From positions 62,001 to 126,000 of the forward strand of contig CDRNVI010000073.1 of NCBI GenBank assembly GCA_977017575.1: a stretch of DNA of 64,000 bases, written 5' to 3'. Shown in pieces: positions 29,747-38,812 of the stretch (position 1 is the first letter of the stretch; each line of letters begins with the position of its first letter). A model generated the notes under the pieces. That model did not search any database, had not been told where the DNA came from, and was given only the letters and a program-made list of their open reading frames with translations. The stretch is from Paramoeba atlantica. Lineage: Eukaryota > Discosea. The translations under genes were made by a program, and so were the position numbers.

Positions 29747-29785
29747 GTCTAGCAGGCGACGTCATATGCGTACGTCCTGTTAGAC
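29747..29785 (+). other. Hairpin in LINE 3' leader
   Basis: Arms GTCTAGCAGG(CG)ACGT (29747-29762) and ACGTCCTGTTAGAC (29772-29785) pair over 14 bp with one two-base bulge and one G.U or mismatch. It starts 7 bp after the stop codon. In R2-type elements the RT recognises a structured 3' leader; this hairpin is the obvious candidate. Confidence 0.65.
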
Positions 29786-29812
29786 TTTATTACTCTACAG
29801 GTAATGCCCTGT

Positions 29813-30034
29813 ATAGATATAATATTGAATAATAATTATTTTTCAGGGAACATCGATCTTAGTTCTCTGCCACCGTTGCTTTTTATTTTTCACTTGGAAT
29901 GGAATCTATTCGAAGGGATCGTAGACGTCTCATCTCTTCCAAAGCGTATTTATATACTCAATCTTAGTAGAAATCCGTTGGATAAGATTATTCCAAATCC
30001 TTTACCTCCTTGTGTTGTATTCGCCCCCTCTTAG
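29813..30034 (+). pseudogene. LRR family gene, 3' part split by the LINE
   Basis: Continues the gene begun at 23693 in the same frame: IDIILNNNYFSGNIDLSSLP, EWNLFEGIVDVSSLP, YILNLSRNPLDKI, then a proline end and TAG. Joining LPPQS to IDIILNNNYF gives a repeat of exactly family length, which fixes the insertion point. The C-terminal signature is shorter than usual (IIPNPLPPCVVFAPS). Confidence 0.82.
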
Positions 30035-30192
30035 AATGTGGGTACAAAACTTTTTTTTGCACATCAAAGTTTGAAAGAGCTTCTTATAAGAATTAATGGT
30101 TCCTCTTCAATTTGCCATACGAAAGCATAACTTATTTCAACAATTTATTTCGGCTTTATTCTCACAGTTTCTAACAAAAAACCCACTGAATT

Positions 30193-31008
30193 ATGAACAG
30201 CACACTATTACCCCGATCAACAGGAAAAGTACGGGGCGCTTCTTTGCCCGCGATATATGATCTCATTCGCTTTTGCAAAGGCCTTGAGAATCCACATGCC
30301 AGCTGGTCGGAGTCCACTCCTGTTTGCGAGTGGGATGGAGTGCAATGTACCCCGGAGAAGGAGGTGAAAAGTATTTTTTGGTATCGTCGATCTCTTCGCG
30401 GTGCGCTACACTGGGCGTCTCTCCCAGCAAGTATCCGAGAACTGCACATGTATGGAAACTCTTTTAGAGGAACTCTTCCTTTGCAGGATATTTCTATGGG
30501 GTTAGAGATATTGGATGCTCACGCGAATGTGTTGCAAGGTGAACTATCTCTAAGCAATCTTGTTTCGTCCTTTTTGGTGATACGTCTTTCACGAAATTCG
30601 TTTTCTTCTACAATAGATGTAACTCAGCTTCCTGATCTTCGTGTGCTGGAAGTCGCAATAAACAAACTTTACGGAACTGTTGATCTTTCTTACTTTCCAC
30701 CAAGTCTATTGCAAGTTTCTTTTTCTCGCAATCAGTTTAGCGGTCCGCTAAATTTGGGCCAACTCCCAAACGGTATACGCTCTTTCGACGCTTCTCATAA
30801 TTCTTTTAGTGGAGATTTAGACTTGCGCTTCCTGCCCGCCTCTTTGGAATTCTTACGCCTTGCGAATAATGAACTAGGACCTCGTCTTCTTCAGTGGGAT
30901 GAGGATCATATCCCTCCGTATCTCCGTTGTGTTATCATCTCTGAAAATTGTTTTTGGAGAACTGAAATCAGATCATTGTCATCTATTTTCAAACTAGATG
31001 CTGCATAG
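30193..31008 (+). CDS. LRR protein with LRRNT_2-like cap
   Basis: 271 residues, starting just before the cap (MNSTLLPRSTGKVRGASLPAIYDL). The cap has NPHASW, PVCEWDGVQC with both cysteines, VKSIFWYR and LHWASLP. About eight LRR units follow; several are less regular (DISMGLEILDAHANVLQG, LSRNSFSSTIDVTQLP, FSRNQFSGPLNLGQLP, ASHNSFSGDLDLRFLP). The C-terminus diverges from the signature (ISENCFWRTEIRSLSSIF). No signal peptide seen. 160 bp after the split LRR locus, same strand. Function unknown. Confidence 0.86.
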   Translation: MNSTLLPRSTGKVRGASLPAIYDLIRFCKGLENPHASWSESTPVCEWDGVQCTPEKEVKSIFWYRRSLRGALHWASLPASIRELHMYGNSFRGTLPLQDISMGLEILDAHANVLQGELSLSNLVSSFLVIRLSRNSFSSTIDVTQLPDLRVLEVAINKLYGTVDLSYFPPSLLQVSFSRNQFSGPLNLGQLPNGIRSFDASHNSFSGDLDLRFLPASLEFLRLANNELGPRLLQWDEDHIPPYLRCVIISENCFWRTEIRSLSSIFKLDAA

Positions 31009-31446
31009 GCTCCAATTTAGAATTTAGGGCTTGCGAAACAGACATTTTTCTCTATTGAACCACTGCCCAGTTTAACGTGTCTATGACATGTTGCTCTGTC
31101 GGGAGTACACTGTAAACAGCGCGGGGGTTTAAATTTGTTATTGCCACAACCCGGGATTCGGATTACCGTTTAACTTGCATATTACCGTTTAAATTGGCAC
31201 GTTACCGTTTACGAATGTAAACGGTAACCCGACAGACGGGTTACTTGTCGTTAATAACACTTGCCGTTACATTCAATATTTCTCACAGCATACCCTCTAA
31301 TGAGATGGGTTGATTACTTCATACAATAAAACAATAGTTTCCATGTATGAAGACTTACTCCATTTATGCCACTAATATTTTGTATCATAATAAATTATTT
31401 TGTATCGGATGCACAGCCACCAATATTTTAATTTATTCATCTTCCA
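31009..31446. repeat. Spacer with TTACCGTTTA repeats and hairpin
   Basis: ATTACCGTTTA occurs at about 31163, 31181 and (as GTTACCGTTTA) 31201. The last copy forms a perfect hairpin with 12-bp arms GTTACCGTTTAC and GTAAACGGTAAC (31201-31228). CGACAGACGGGTTAC and CTGTCGGGAGTAC lie on either side. It stands about 220 bp before an LRR start, so an operator-like or element-end role is possible. Nothing else seen. Confidence 0.6.
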
Positions 31447-32553
31447 ATGTCACCCCATTCCGTAAATATTTTACAGCGTAGATACTTTGTAGCACTAGGC
31501 TTCGTGCTCACAGTATTCTTTAGCTCTAGTATTCGAACAGCTGACGAGTTCCCCCAACCACCCCCACAAAAACGACGCAAATTTGGCAGCAAAGTGAGCT
31601 CTGTGACGCTCTCTGAGATTGACCTCATGCGTCAGTTTGTTCAACATGTGAAAAATGCTCCTCCCTCCTGGGGTAAGCGATCCTCTGTGTGTAAATGGAA
31701 AGGGATAAAATGCAACTCTGACTCACAAGTTACACATCTCAATTGGAGTCGTAGTGATATTGGTGGGAACCTCACGTGGAGTTATTTACCTCTTCACCTT
31801 GTTGAACTTATAGCAAACCAACCATATCGCGGAGGGTTCACAGGAACATTAGCCTCAACCGATTTAAATGCCCCACTGACAACATTTCACGTGTCGTTAC
31901 ATTCGCATCACGGATTTTTCGGCTTTGCCAACCTTCCCTCACAGATGATAAGTCTTGATATCGGAAGAAATCATTTGGAAGGTCCCGTTGATCTTACTCA
32001 GCTTCCTCCACTGATTGAAAATATTGTAGCGCATGGAAATCGTTTTCAGGGCAGCATAGATCTCACCGCAATGCCCGCAACCTTACATAGGCTTCTACTA
32101 CACGAAAATCAATTGAGCGGCGCACTTAATCTAACTCAGTTGCCAAAAACTCTTAAAAGGCTTAATTTATCAGTGAATCAGTTCGAAGGTCGCATTGAGC
32201 TCTCCGCGTTACCCGCAGCATTAGATGTGCTTAATCTAAATGAGAATCGTCTAAGTGGAGCGCTTCATTTTGAAAATTTTCCTCCCTCTCTCGGGGAGAT
32301 TTCATTGAACCACAATGCGTTTGAAGGGCCATTGATTGTACCGCAAGTTCCGCCCTCTATGCATTTGCTCGATGTTTCTACAAATAATATCACTGGCGTG
32401 TTTGATACAACACCTAATCGTTATCAAAAGGTGGGTTTCCGCGTGACTGACAACCATTTTGATGCGTTGATTCAGGAAAAGAAGGTTAAACACATAGTCT
32501 ATATTGAGCCCGAAGTTTTACGGTACACTGAAAAGGAATACGCCGCCCTCTAA
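31447..32553 (+). CDS. LRR protein, longest member, signal peptide
   Basis: 368 residues. A clear signal-peptide-like start: RRYFVALGFVLTVFFSSSIRTADEF, sharing IRTAD with the genes at 2681 and 18021. A basic proline stretch (PPPQKRRKFG) precedes the cap: LSEIDLMRQFVQHV, PSWG, SVCKWKGIKC, VTHLNWSR and LTWSYLP. About ten LRR units follow (for example IGRNHLEGPVDLTQLP, HENQLSGALNLTQLP, NVNQFEG-type cores). The C-terminal 60 residues (TTPNRYQKVGFRVTDNHFD...) differ from the usual signature. The signal peptide supports a secreted or surface role for at least part of the family. Confidence 0.88.
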   Translation: MSPHSVNILQRRYFVALGFVLTVFFSSSIRTADEFPQPPPQKRRKFGSKVSSVTLSEIDLMRQFVQHVKNAPPSWGKRSSVCKWKGIKCNSDSQVTHLNWSRSDIGGNLTWSYLPLHLVELIANQPYRGGFTGTLASTDLNAPLTTFHVSLHSHHGFFGFANLPSQMISLDIGRNHLEGPVDLTQLPPLIENIVAHGNRFQGSIDLTAMPATLHRLLLHENQLSGALNLTQLPKTLKRLNLSVNQFEGRIELSALPAALDVLNLNENRLSGALHFENFPPSLGEISLNHNAFEGPLIVPQVPPSMHLLDVSTNNITGVFDTTPNRYQKVGFRVTDNHFDALIQEKKVKHIVYIEPEVLRYTEKEYAAL

Positions 32554-32699
32554 GAATCTAGCCATACACACGAATACCTTCACTAAATTAGCAAATTTCT
32601 GTATTTTGTGCCTTTTTGATAAATAGATTATACATAGATTGCATCATAGATTCTTATATTGTGTTTTCTAGAATACAATTGGTTTTATTTTGCTTTTTG

Positions 32700-32740
32700 G
32701 GCTCTAATCTAAACGCGGAGGTAGTTTTCAACGCGAAACA
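32700..32740. repeat. Foldback element, half copy
   Basis: GCTCTAATCTAAACGCGGAGGTAGTTTTCAACGCG-type text matches only the left arm of the foldback family; the right arm is missing. Confidence 0.65.
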
Positions 32741-32762
32741 ATGACTGCTAACAACCTCAGAA

Positions 32763-35700
32763 TTGCTTACCCAAAATTCATTACTCGTTAGCATCTGTAT
32801 ATTCCCTTTTTTACAAATTCACAATGTTAATCGAACCTATGTCCTCATGAGGAGCATCGAGCGCACTTCTTGCGCAGCAATTCCACATTTGGCGAATCAC
32901 GGATCCTTCTGTAGCATTTGCTCTTCAAATTCTTCTTTCAGCGCCCTTGGTTTTCAAAGGGCGTCTCTGTCATCCGTTGCGTCGGCAACATGGCAGGAAT
33001 CACTATTATTTTATCAAAATCAACTCCAATGTCCAGTACCCCAATTTCGTACACGTGTCCATGCAGCCGACAGCACACTTCATTCTCTTCATCGGCTATC
33101 CTTAACAAATGCACATCCTAAAATTGGTTCAATGGCTTGTTTTATTCTTCGAACGTTGCATGCCCGAGCTCCTAAGCACGGCAATCGGATCCCGCAAAAA
33201 ACTATTTTTGATGCTCTCCGCCTGTTAATCTCTCAAGGCGTTTGTGACCTTGATAAAGAAATATCCTGTTTCAGTGATATCAGGGAAAGTGGATTTTCCG
33301 ATGCTCCCTCTAAATGGAAGCTTGCAACATTATTTCTTACTACGTATGGCTCTTCTGGCTCGCTTCTTTCAACGGTCAAGTCTTTGTACTGCTATGAACT
33401 TCAATCGTACTACTGGTTGTCACGTGTGGGCAAACTCTCCGTACAAGATGATGTGCTCCCGAGTGTTTTGGATATCCTATCAGAAGGAAACAAAATACAT
33501 TATCCAACAACTTCAATGCATGATGAATTCCTAAAGATGATGAGGATGTTTCTTGACCATGTTTCCTCCAGGAAGTCAAATTTGAATGACGTCAATGCTC
33601 TTGCTGCACCTGGAACCTCTCTCACTCTTTTATGCTTCTTCTTGCATTCAGCTTTGGCGTGTCTCTCTTTTTCAAAGCCGAGTGATTCCCAGGAGGGGTT
33701 ACCTCTTTTGTCAGACACTAATTGTTTGCGAGCTAACAAAAGCCTTGCCGATTCTCGAACAGAAGATGTCTCTGAACATATTTCAAAGAATGTGTTACAA
33801 GTGCTTCAATCTTTAAATGTTATCATTCAAACAGAATCTCCTTTGAAAGGTCAACAGAAAGCTTACGGGGCCCATTATACCGTCTTGGACAACCTTTTAC
33901 AAACACCATCTCGCGATTTTACGAAAACAAGTCTATGCGATAAGCGTGGTAAAACAATACTTTTCTTGAACGCCTTACTGCACTTTTTTCTATGCTGGGT
34001 CCCACAAAACACAGCGCTTGAAACTTTGCACACATTTTTCTTGCGTCAAGATCCACCTTCACAAACTTGCGCTTCAAGCAGTGCAGCACATGGATCACTT
34101 AAAGATCCAAACAAAGACTCCGTTGTGTTTCCTTTGTACTCAAAGTGCACATACACTTCTCAATTGTTAGAGTTCTACGCATCGCATCAAAAATTTGAGC
34201 TTCACGAACAACTAATTGCACGAATTATTCCTTTTCCGACGCAACAAGAAATTCAAACTGTTCTTTCGAAAAATATACTTTCGATCATTTCCTCAGATGC
34301 GCATTCTCCTGCTTCTTTTCTTCCCTCCTCTGCATGGGATTTACAACAGAGAAATGGCGCACTTGACTCAAATGCTTCGGAAAGTTATCGTTCCTTTCGG
34401 TTGGCTCTTTCCAGTGCTTCTCTGTCTGAAATGACACAAAACCTTACCGTTCGGAAAGCTTCACGTCGTGAACGCTACCGGTCGCTTTGCAAAGTATACC
34501 GAAAAACCTTACGTATTGGATCAAAAGGCAAAAAAGTGATTTCTTCCTGTTCTCCCCCTCCTGTTCTTTCTTCTGTCAAAAATCTGATCTCCCTTTTATC
34601 TCCACGAATCCCTTTTTCATCTTTTTCCAAACACAGTGAAGCATTTTTCGCTCTGCTTCGTTTCTCCCACACCCACAAAATGTCTTCTACGCAAACAAAA
34701 ACGCTTCTTCATCTTTTACGCCGGCGTCTTCCCGAGGGGACGCCTGTTTTAAAGACACTCGGAGACGCTTCGTCTGTTTTTACCCATTCATTCGTTTCTG
34801 AATCTTTTTTACCTCATTATTCGCACCATCAAAATCAAATTCTTCTGCAAACTTTAGCCAACGAAGGAAAGTGGGATTCTCTCCTGCAGCTATGGCCGCA
34901 TCTTTCCACAACCCATCCGGAAAACCGACACAAACTTTTGTACTGTTTTCGAAATGCCATCGTGTCGACCACACAAACTATAAATCGAGTAAAATTATGG
35001 CAACAAGCGCTGCAATTTGTGTCCTCTCAGGATTTTGCGGATCAAAACGTGGCGAGTGAGGTTTTGTTGTTGTTGAGTTTATCTCCCGGAAAGGCTTCGT
35101 GGTCAAATGTTCTCTATGGATATGCGAGGGGGCAAGCAAGTGGGAAACAGACCAATACAGAGGCTACCTTGGAGTCCTCCTTAAATGCCTCACATGTACT
35201 GCACGCACTTTGTAGTGTGGTGGAAAAATACTCGTACGGAAAGGAGACAAGGGAGGGAAAGTTTTCGTCGGTGAAACAAGCACAAAAATATGACCTTCAA
35301 AAAAATACAAATGCGGATTTATGGTCTCTCGCGTTGCAATGTTACCAGACGAGTTCTTTTCACAAATTCTTCACAGCGAATCACGTACTTCGTGTTTTGG
35401 TTCACAGCTCGCCCCGTTCTTGTTGGAAAACAGCTTTGTCTCTTTTATGCCAGGAGCCTCGAGTTTTCAGCCATCACCTTCACCGATCTTTATGGTGTCG
35501 TATTTGGGCGAGTCTTCCCTCTTCTGCATTTTTACGAAACGACAAGGCAAAAAACACAACTTCTGGAGTTGTGTGGGACATTTTGGAAAAACTTCCCTCC
35601 ACCACTTTTCCGGATCTTTTTTGGTCACTTGCGCTGACTACGCTTCGTAGATGTGATCTTATGAGGTCTGAAAATACTGAATTAAAGCGTTTTGCTTCGG

Positions 35701-37355
35701 ATTCAATCATGCAAGGTGATGCCTTGATCAAAACAAATCCTGGTTTACAGCAAGCGTGTCTGAGTTCGACGTATTTTACGGAGATCATGGAACATCTATC
35801 TCGGCGTTCGATTTTACCGAATAAATCTTTGCGTGAGTTATTTCGACGTTATCATCGAAGATCTCAGGTCCATTCGTCTCTCATTACACACAAAGGGGGT
35901 AGTGGCAAGAATGCCTTTCAAACCGATGATGCTGCTTGGCTCAACGTGCCGCTTATTACAGAGAGAGAAAACAAATCTCTCAGTACTTCCGATATTTCGT
36001 CTGATATTCCGTTGAATTCGTCAACTTCTAGCACACGTAGCCGTCGCGAAGTTCTTTCTGAACTTCGCTCTCCTATTTTGCTTTTTTCTGACCAATGCTG
36101 GGCAGTTGGTTGGTGCCCTCCCGAGTGCAACACCATAGAAAATATTTTACAAAACCTTCAAAAGTTAAACTCGAGGCCTTTTAGTCCATCCAATGCTTTG
36201 AAAACCGGGAAAAGTGAAATGGAGGAAATCTCTGGTGAAACAGATAGTGAATCGAAGTTGGAATTATCGCATTCACATCGGTGGGTGAGTTCGTCTGATT
36301 TATACTGCGAGGCCTCATCGCAATCTGCTCCTTGTTACGTTTTCTTTCGGCGAGTGAATCCTTTGCGAAGTGCATCAGGGCCTATAAGGCCGGAGGCAGA
36401 TTCCTCTACTCCTATAAAAGGTTTCAGTAATAACACAAACCAAAAATGTCTGCCAATTCGTACGAAAACAAAAAATACGCTTCGTTCCAAATTAATTGAT
36501 GCATCCAACGTGTCTGCATCGGATTTTCCTACGGGAATTTGTACGTGGCGTTATTTTGCCTTGGCAACTCTTTCTTCTCTGTCCTTTGACGTGACAAATG
36601 TGTCTACGACATCGGAAGCTCTTTGGAAGTCGTCTCCCTTTCTTTCCGCCCTTACTTCTGAAACAAACAATTCTGAAGATGCTCTTTACTGGGATGTGGA
36701 TCTTAACAATCAGACGATTTATCAAGGCAAATTACCGCAATCCAACGCATGGCTTGATGCAAAACATCGTACTTTTTCTAAATGGGTGCCTTTTCCTCAA
36801 TTTCTAGACTTTGTAGCTTCCATAACTTCCTATCCTCCATCTTCCCGATACGCTCGTGTTTCCCTCTTAAAACAAATGCCTACCGTTTCGAATCCTCACA
36901 TCTCTCCACGTTTCTTATCAAAATTCGGCACAGATTCTCCTTTTTCGATTTCTCCAGAAAACAAATCCAACAGCGTAAAAACAAATCCTGCTTCTTCTCC
37001 CCGTATAGTTTCGAATTCTGTATTTGCGATACAAATTACTACACGACACGACACGCAACATTATCCGGTAGAAAGTACCGTTCTGCACGAACACACGCTG
37101 CGACATTCTGTTCTGAAACCTCTAGGGCTGAAACTATTTGGAGAGCAACCTGAAATTGGACAGGACGACTTATTCTTGCTATCTGGAAAACCCTCGGATA
37201 GACAAAAAGAAATGGGAAAAAAGACTTTGTTGGCTATTCCTAAAGAAGGGGTGTCGTGGTGTCCACTGGAAATACGACTGGGTCCTTATTTTGTCGAGTC
37301 AACACCTCCACGAGATATTTATGAATGGTATCGTTCGCAAAATATGGGAGGATAG
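32763..37355 (+). CDS. Large helical Trp/Leu-repeat (PPR-like) protein
   Basis: 1530 residues (1502 if the ATG at 32847, MRSIERTSC, is used; its basic, acid-poor start would suit mitochondrial import). No catalytic motif seen. Many segments have the W..AL / W..SLL helix pattern of PPR-type repeats: ATWQESLLFYQNQL, GKWDSLLQLWPHL, VKLWQQALQFVSS, ASWSNVLYGYARG, LWSLALQCYQT, SCWKTALSLLCQE, LFWSLALTTLRR. This Trp-rich style is what I know from kinetoplastid mitochondrial PPR proteins. Ser-rich linkers are frequent, including the stretch at about 1090-1220. If right, it would bind organellar RNA. Family assignment is tentative; the frame itself is secure by length. Confidence 0.8.
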   Translation: MLTQNSLLVSICIFPFLQIHNVNRTYVLMRSIERTSCAAIPHLANHGSFCSICSSNSSFSALGFQRASLSSVASATWQESLLFYQNQLQCPVPQFRTRVHAADSTLHSLHRLSLTNAHPKIGSMACFILRTLHARAPKHGNRIPQKTIFDALRLLISQGVCDLDKEISCFSDIRESGFSDAPSKWKLATLFLTTYGSSGSLLSTVKSLYCYELQSYYWLSRVGKLSVQDDVLPSVLDILSEGNKIHYPTTSMHDEFLKMMRMFLDHVSSRKSNLNDVNALAAPGTSLTLLCFFLHSALACLSFSKPSDSQEGLPLLSDTNCLRANKSLADSRTEDVSEHISKNVLQVLQSLNVIIQTESPLKGQQKAYGAHYTVLDNLLQTPSRDFTKTSLCDKRGKTILFLNALLHFFLCWVPQNTALETLHTFFLRQDPPSQTCASSSAAHGSLKDPNKDSVVFPLYSKCTYTSQLLEFYASHQKFELHEQLIARIIPFPTQQEIQTVLSKNILSIISSDAHSPASFLPSSAWDLQQRNGALDSNASESYRSFRLALSSASLSEMTQNLTVRKASRRERYRSLCKVYRKTLRIGSKGKKVISSCSPPPVLSSVKNLISLLSPRIPFSSFSKHSEAFFALLRFSHTHKMSSTQTKTLLHLLRRRLPEGTPVLKTLGDASSVFTHSFVSESFLPHYSHHQNQILLQTLANEGKWDSLLQLWPHLSTTHPENRHKLLYCFRNAIVSTTQTINRVKLWQQALQFVSSQDFADQNVASEVLLLLSLSPGKASWSNVLYGYARGQASGKQTNTEATLESSLNASHVLHALCSVVEKYSYGKETREGKFSSVKQAQKYDLQKNTNADLWSLALQCYQTSSFHKFFTANHVLRVLVHSSPRSCWKTALSLLCQEPRVFSHHLHRSLWCRIWASLPSSAFLRNDKAKNTTSGVVWDILEKLPSTTFPDLFWSLALTTLRRCDLMRSENTELKRFASDSIMQGDALIKTNPGLQQACLSSTYFTEIMEHLSRRSILPNKSLRELFRRYHRRSQVHSSLITHKGGSGKNAFQTDDAAWLNVPLITERENKSLSTSDISSDIPLNSSTSSTRSRREVLSELRSPILLFSDQCWAVGWCPPECNTIENILQNLQKLNSRPFSPSNALKTGKSEMEEISGETDSESKLELSHSHRWVSSSDLYCEASSQSAPCYVFFRRVNPLRSASGPIRPEADSSTPIKGFSNNTNQKCLPIRTKTKNTLRSKLIDASNVSASDFPTGICTWRYFALATLSSLSFDVTNVSTTSEALWKSSPFLSALTSETNNSEDALYWDVDLNNQTIYQGKLPQSNAWLDAKHRTFSKWVPFPQFLDFVASITSYPPSSRYARVSLLKQMPTVSNPHISPRFLSKFGTDSPFSISPENKSNSVKTNPASSPRIVSNSVFAIQITTRHDTQHYPVESTVLHEHTLRHSVLKPLGLKLFGEQPEIGQDDLFLLSGKPSDRQKEMGKKTLLAIPKEGVSWCPLEIRLGPYFVESTPPRDIYEWYRSQNMGG

Positions 37356-37653
37356 TAAAGAATTTCCTTCGGAGTGACGTTTGGGTAATCCTATTTGTTT
37401 TATACCCGTAGCTTTGGTTTCTTTTATGAAAGTTTTGTTTTTTTTTACTACATTTTCTGTGCAACTTAAGCTGCGCAAATTACTTGTTTTCTTGCTGTCG
37501 CATATTTTTTCCACATCTTTTTGTAGGCAATAGAGTTGCAACACGGTTGTTAATGTTATCCCTATACAGGAATTTCCACTCACCATTACCTTTACTTTTG
37601 TATTTTATGTTCATCAATTTCGTTGTTTCTTTAACTTCCCCTTCTTCTTTTAC

Positions 37654-38610
37654 ATGAGCCAAACTTTTTCATTGAGTCAGACATATTATAAAGGGGCTAA
37701 CGCAATTAGCCCGGCCTCTGTCATACTCACTCCCCCCTCTCCCCTTTCCTCTAACTCTCTCTGCACTACAGGGATGAGATCGCGGTACACGCGATCCTCT
37801 TCCTCATACGAGATAAAAATCTCACAGTGTCCGGTGCTTCAAGAGGCACAAACCTCAGAAAGGGAAGAGGAAAATCCTACAGACACATTTCTTCCTCCCC
37901 CCCACGCAATATCCGCGTGCTGCTGTTCCTTATGCAGCTGTGGGGGAAACGGAATTCTGTCTTCCCCGGAATCCTTTTTATATTCCCCCAATGCCCGAAA
38001 TCCCCATCGGGTCGTCGTTCTGGATTTCGAAACGACCGGGCTTTCGAAAAAAGCCCAAATCATACAAATTGGGGCAGTGGAGGTTGTGGGGAGTTTACCC
38101 ACAGGGAATACGTTTTATACCAACGTACTTCCCTGTACGGAGATCGAGAGAGGGGCTACGAGGGTCCACGGATTTCGAAACGCGGACCTTGAGGGGGTAA
38201 ATTCTTTTTCCCGCAGCCCCTCTTTCGACATTGTATTTCTTTTTCTTATGAATTTTATAGCCGGATCCCCGATTGTGGGGCATAATATCCAATACAATAT
38301 AGGTATATTAAGAAAGGAGGCGAAGCGCATTGGTTCAAATCTTCCAATGTGCGAAATTATTTGTACAATGAAAACGTTTCGTCGGTATTATCCGGGGAGA
38401 AAATTGGCACGGCTAGAAGCTGTGGCCAATTTCTTCACTTTAAATACAAATAATAAAAAGCCTGTTTGATTTTCGCAGTCTGAGGTGCACGATGCATTGA
38501 CAGATGCACTTCTTACTGCTAAAATTTATTGTATTTTTCATCGCATGGCATATGTTCACATAGGACACGATATTGAAGAGTCTTGTGTGGTAAAATCAGA
38601 AGACATGTAA
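37654..38610 (+). CDS. DnaQ-like 3'-5' exonuclease, possible mini-intron
   Basis: DEDDh-type exonuclease fold. ExoI is VVVLDFETTGLS with Asp124 and Glu126; QIGAVEVVG follows. ExoII is GHNIQYNIGIL, where the usual catalytic Asp is Asn215. ExoIII (HDALTDALLTA, His and Asp present) is reached only past an in-frame TGA at 38467-38469. That TGA lies in GTTTGATTTTCGCAG (38464-38478), a 15-nt stretch with GT...AG ends whose removal keeps frame and joins NNKKP to SEVHDALTDA, a normal spacing. So either a very short intron or a decayed gene; the Asn favours loss of activity. N-terminal 110 residues are Ser/Pro rich with CCCSLCSC at about 90. Substrate unknown. Confidence 0.75.
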
Positions 38611-38715
38611 CGTTTATGCGATTTCTCCTTTCTATAGAGTCGTTTTTTTGTACAGTAAGCGTAAGCATGTAAATATGTAGATATAGCCTTAAATATTTTT
38701 TTATTTTTCTTTTTT

Positions 38716-38812
38716 AAGCTCTTCGTTAAACGCAGTGGTTGTTTTCAACTTAGAATTCACTCGTGCTGCGCGCTTCACGCTGAAAACTACCATCGCGTTT
38801 AACGAAGAGCCT
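38716..38812. repeat. Foldback element, copy c
   Basis: Arms AAGCTCTTCGTTAAACGC and GCGTTTAACGAAGAGC, about 97 bp apart, with the loop in the opposite orientation to copies b, e and f. Confidence 0.85.

Larger units (their letters stand above)
24245..29812 (+). mobile_element. R2/CRE-like LINE with Cys/His finger array
   Basis: About 5.57 kb, inserted in an LRR gene. Parts in order: short 5' leader; N-terminal region with five CKHxCKxKxxCxHxCCK fingers; one in-frame TGA; a sixth finger; reverse transcriptase with YADD; a CCHC knuckle; and a restriction-like endonuclease (PDG...ELTMPWEE). About 70 bp of 3' leader carries a strong hairpin and no poly(A). RT plus C-terminal endonuclease places it in the early-branching, site-selective LINE groups (R2, R4, NeSL, CRE). 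GC content is higher than in the flanks. Junctions were set by aligning the split LRR repeat to relatives; only a very short shared GTA is visible at the ends, so no clear target duplication. Confidence 0.88.
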
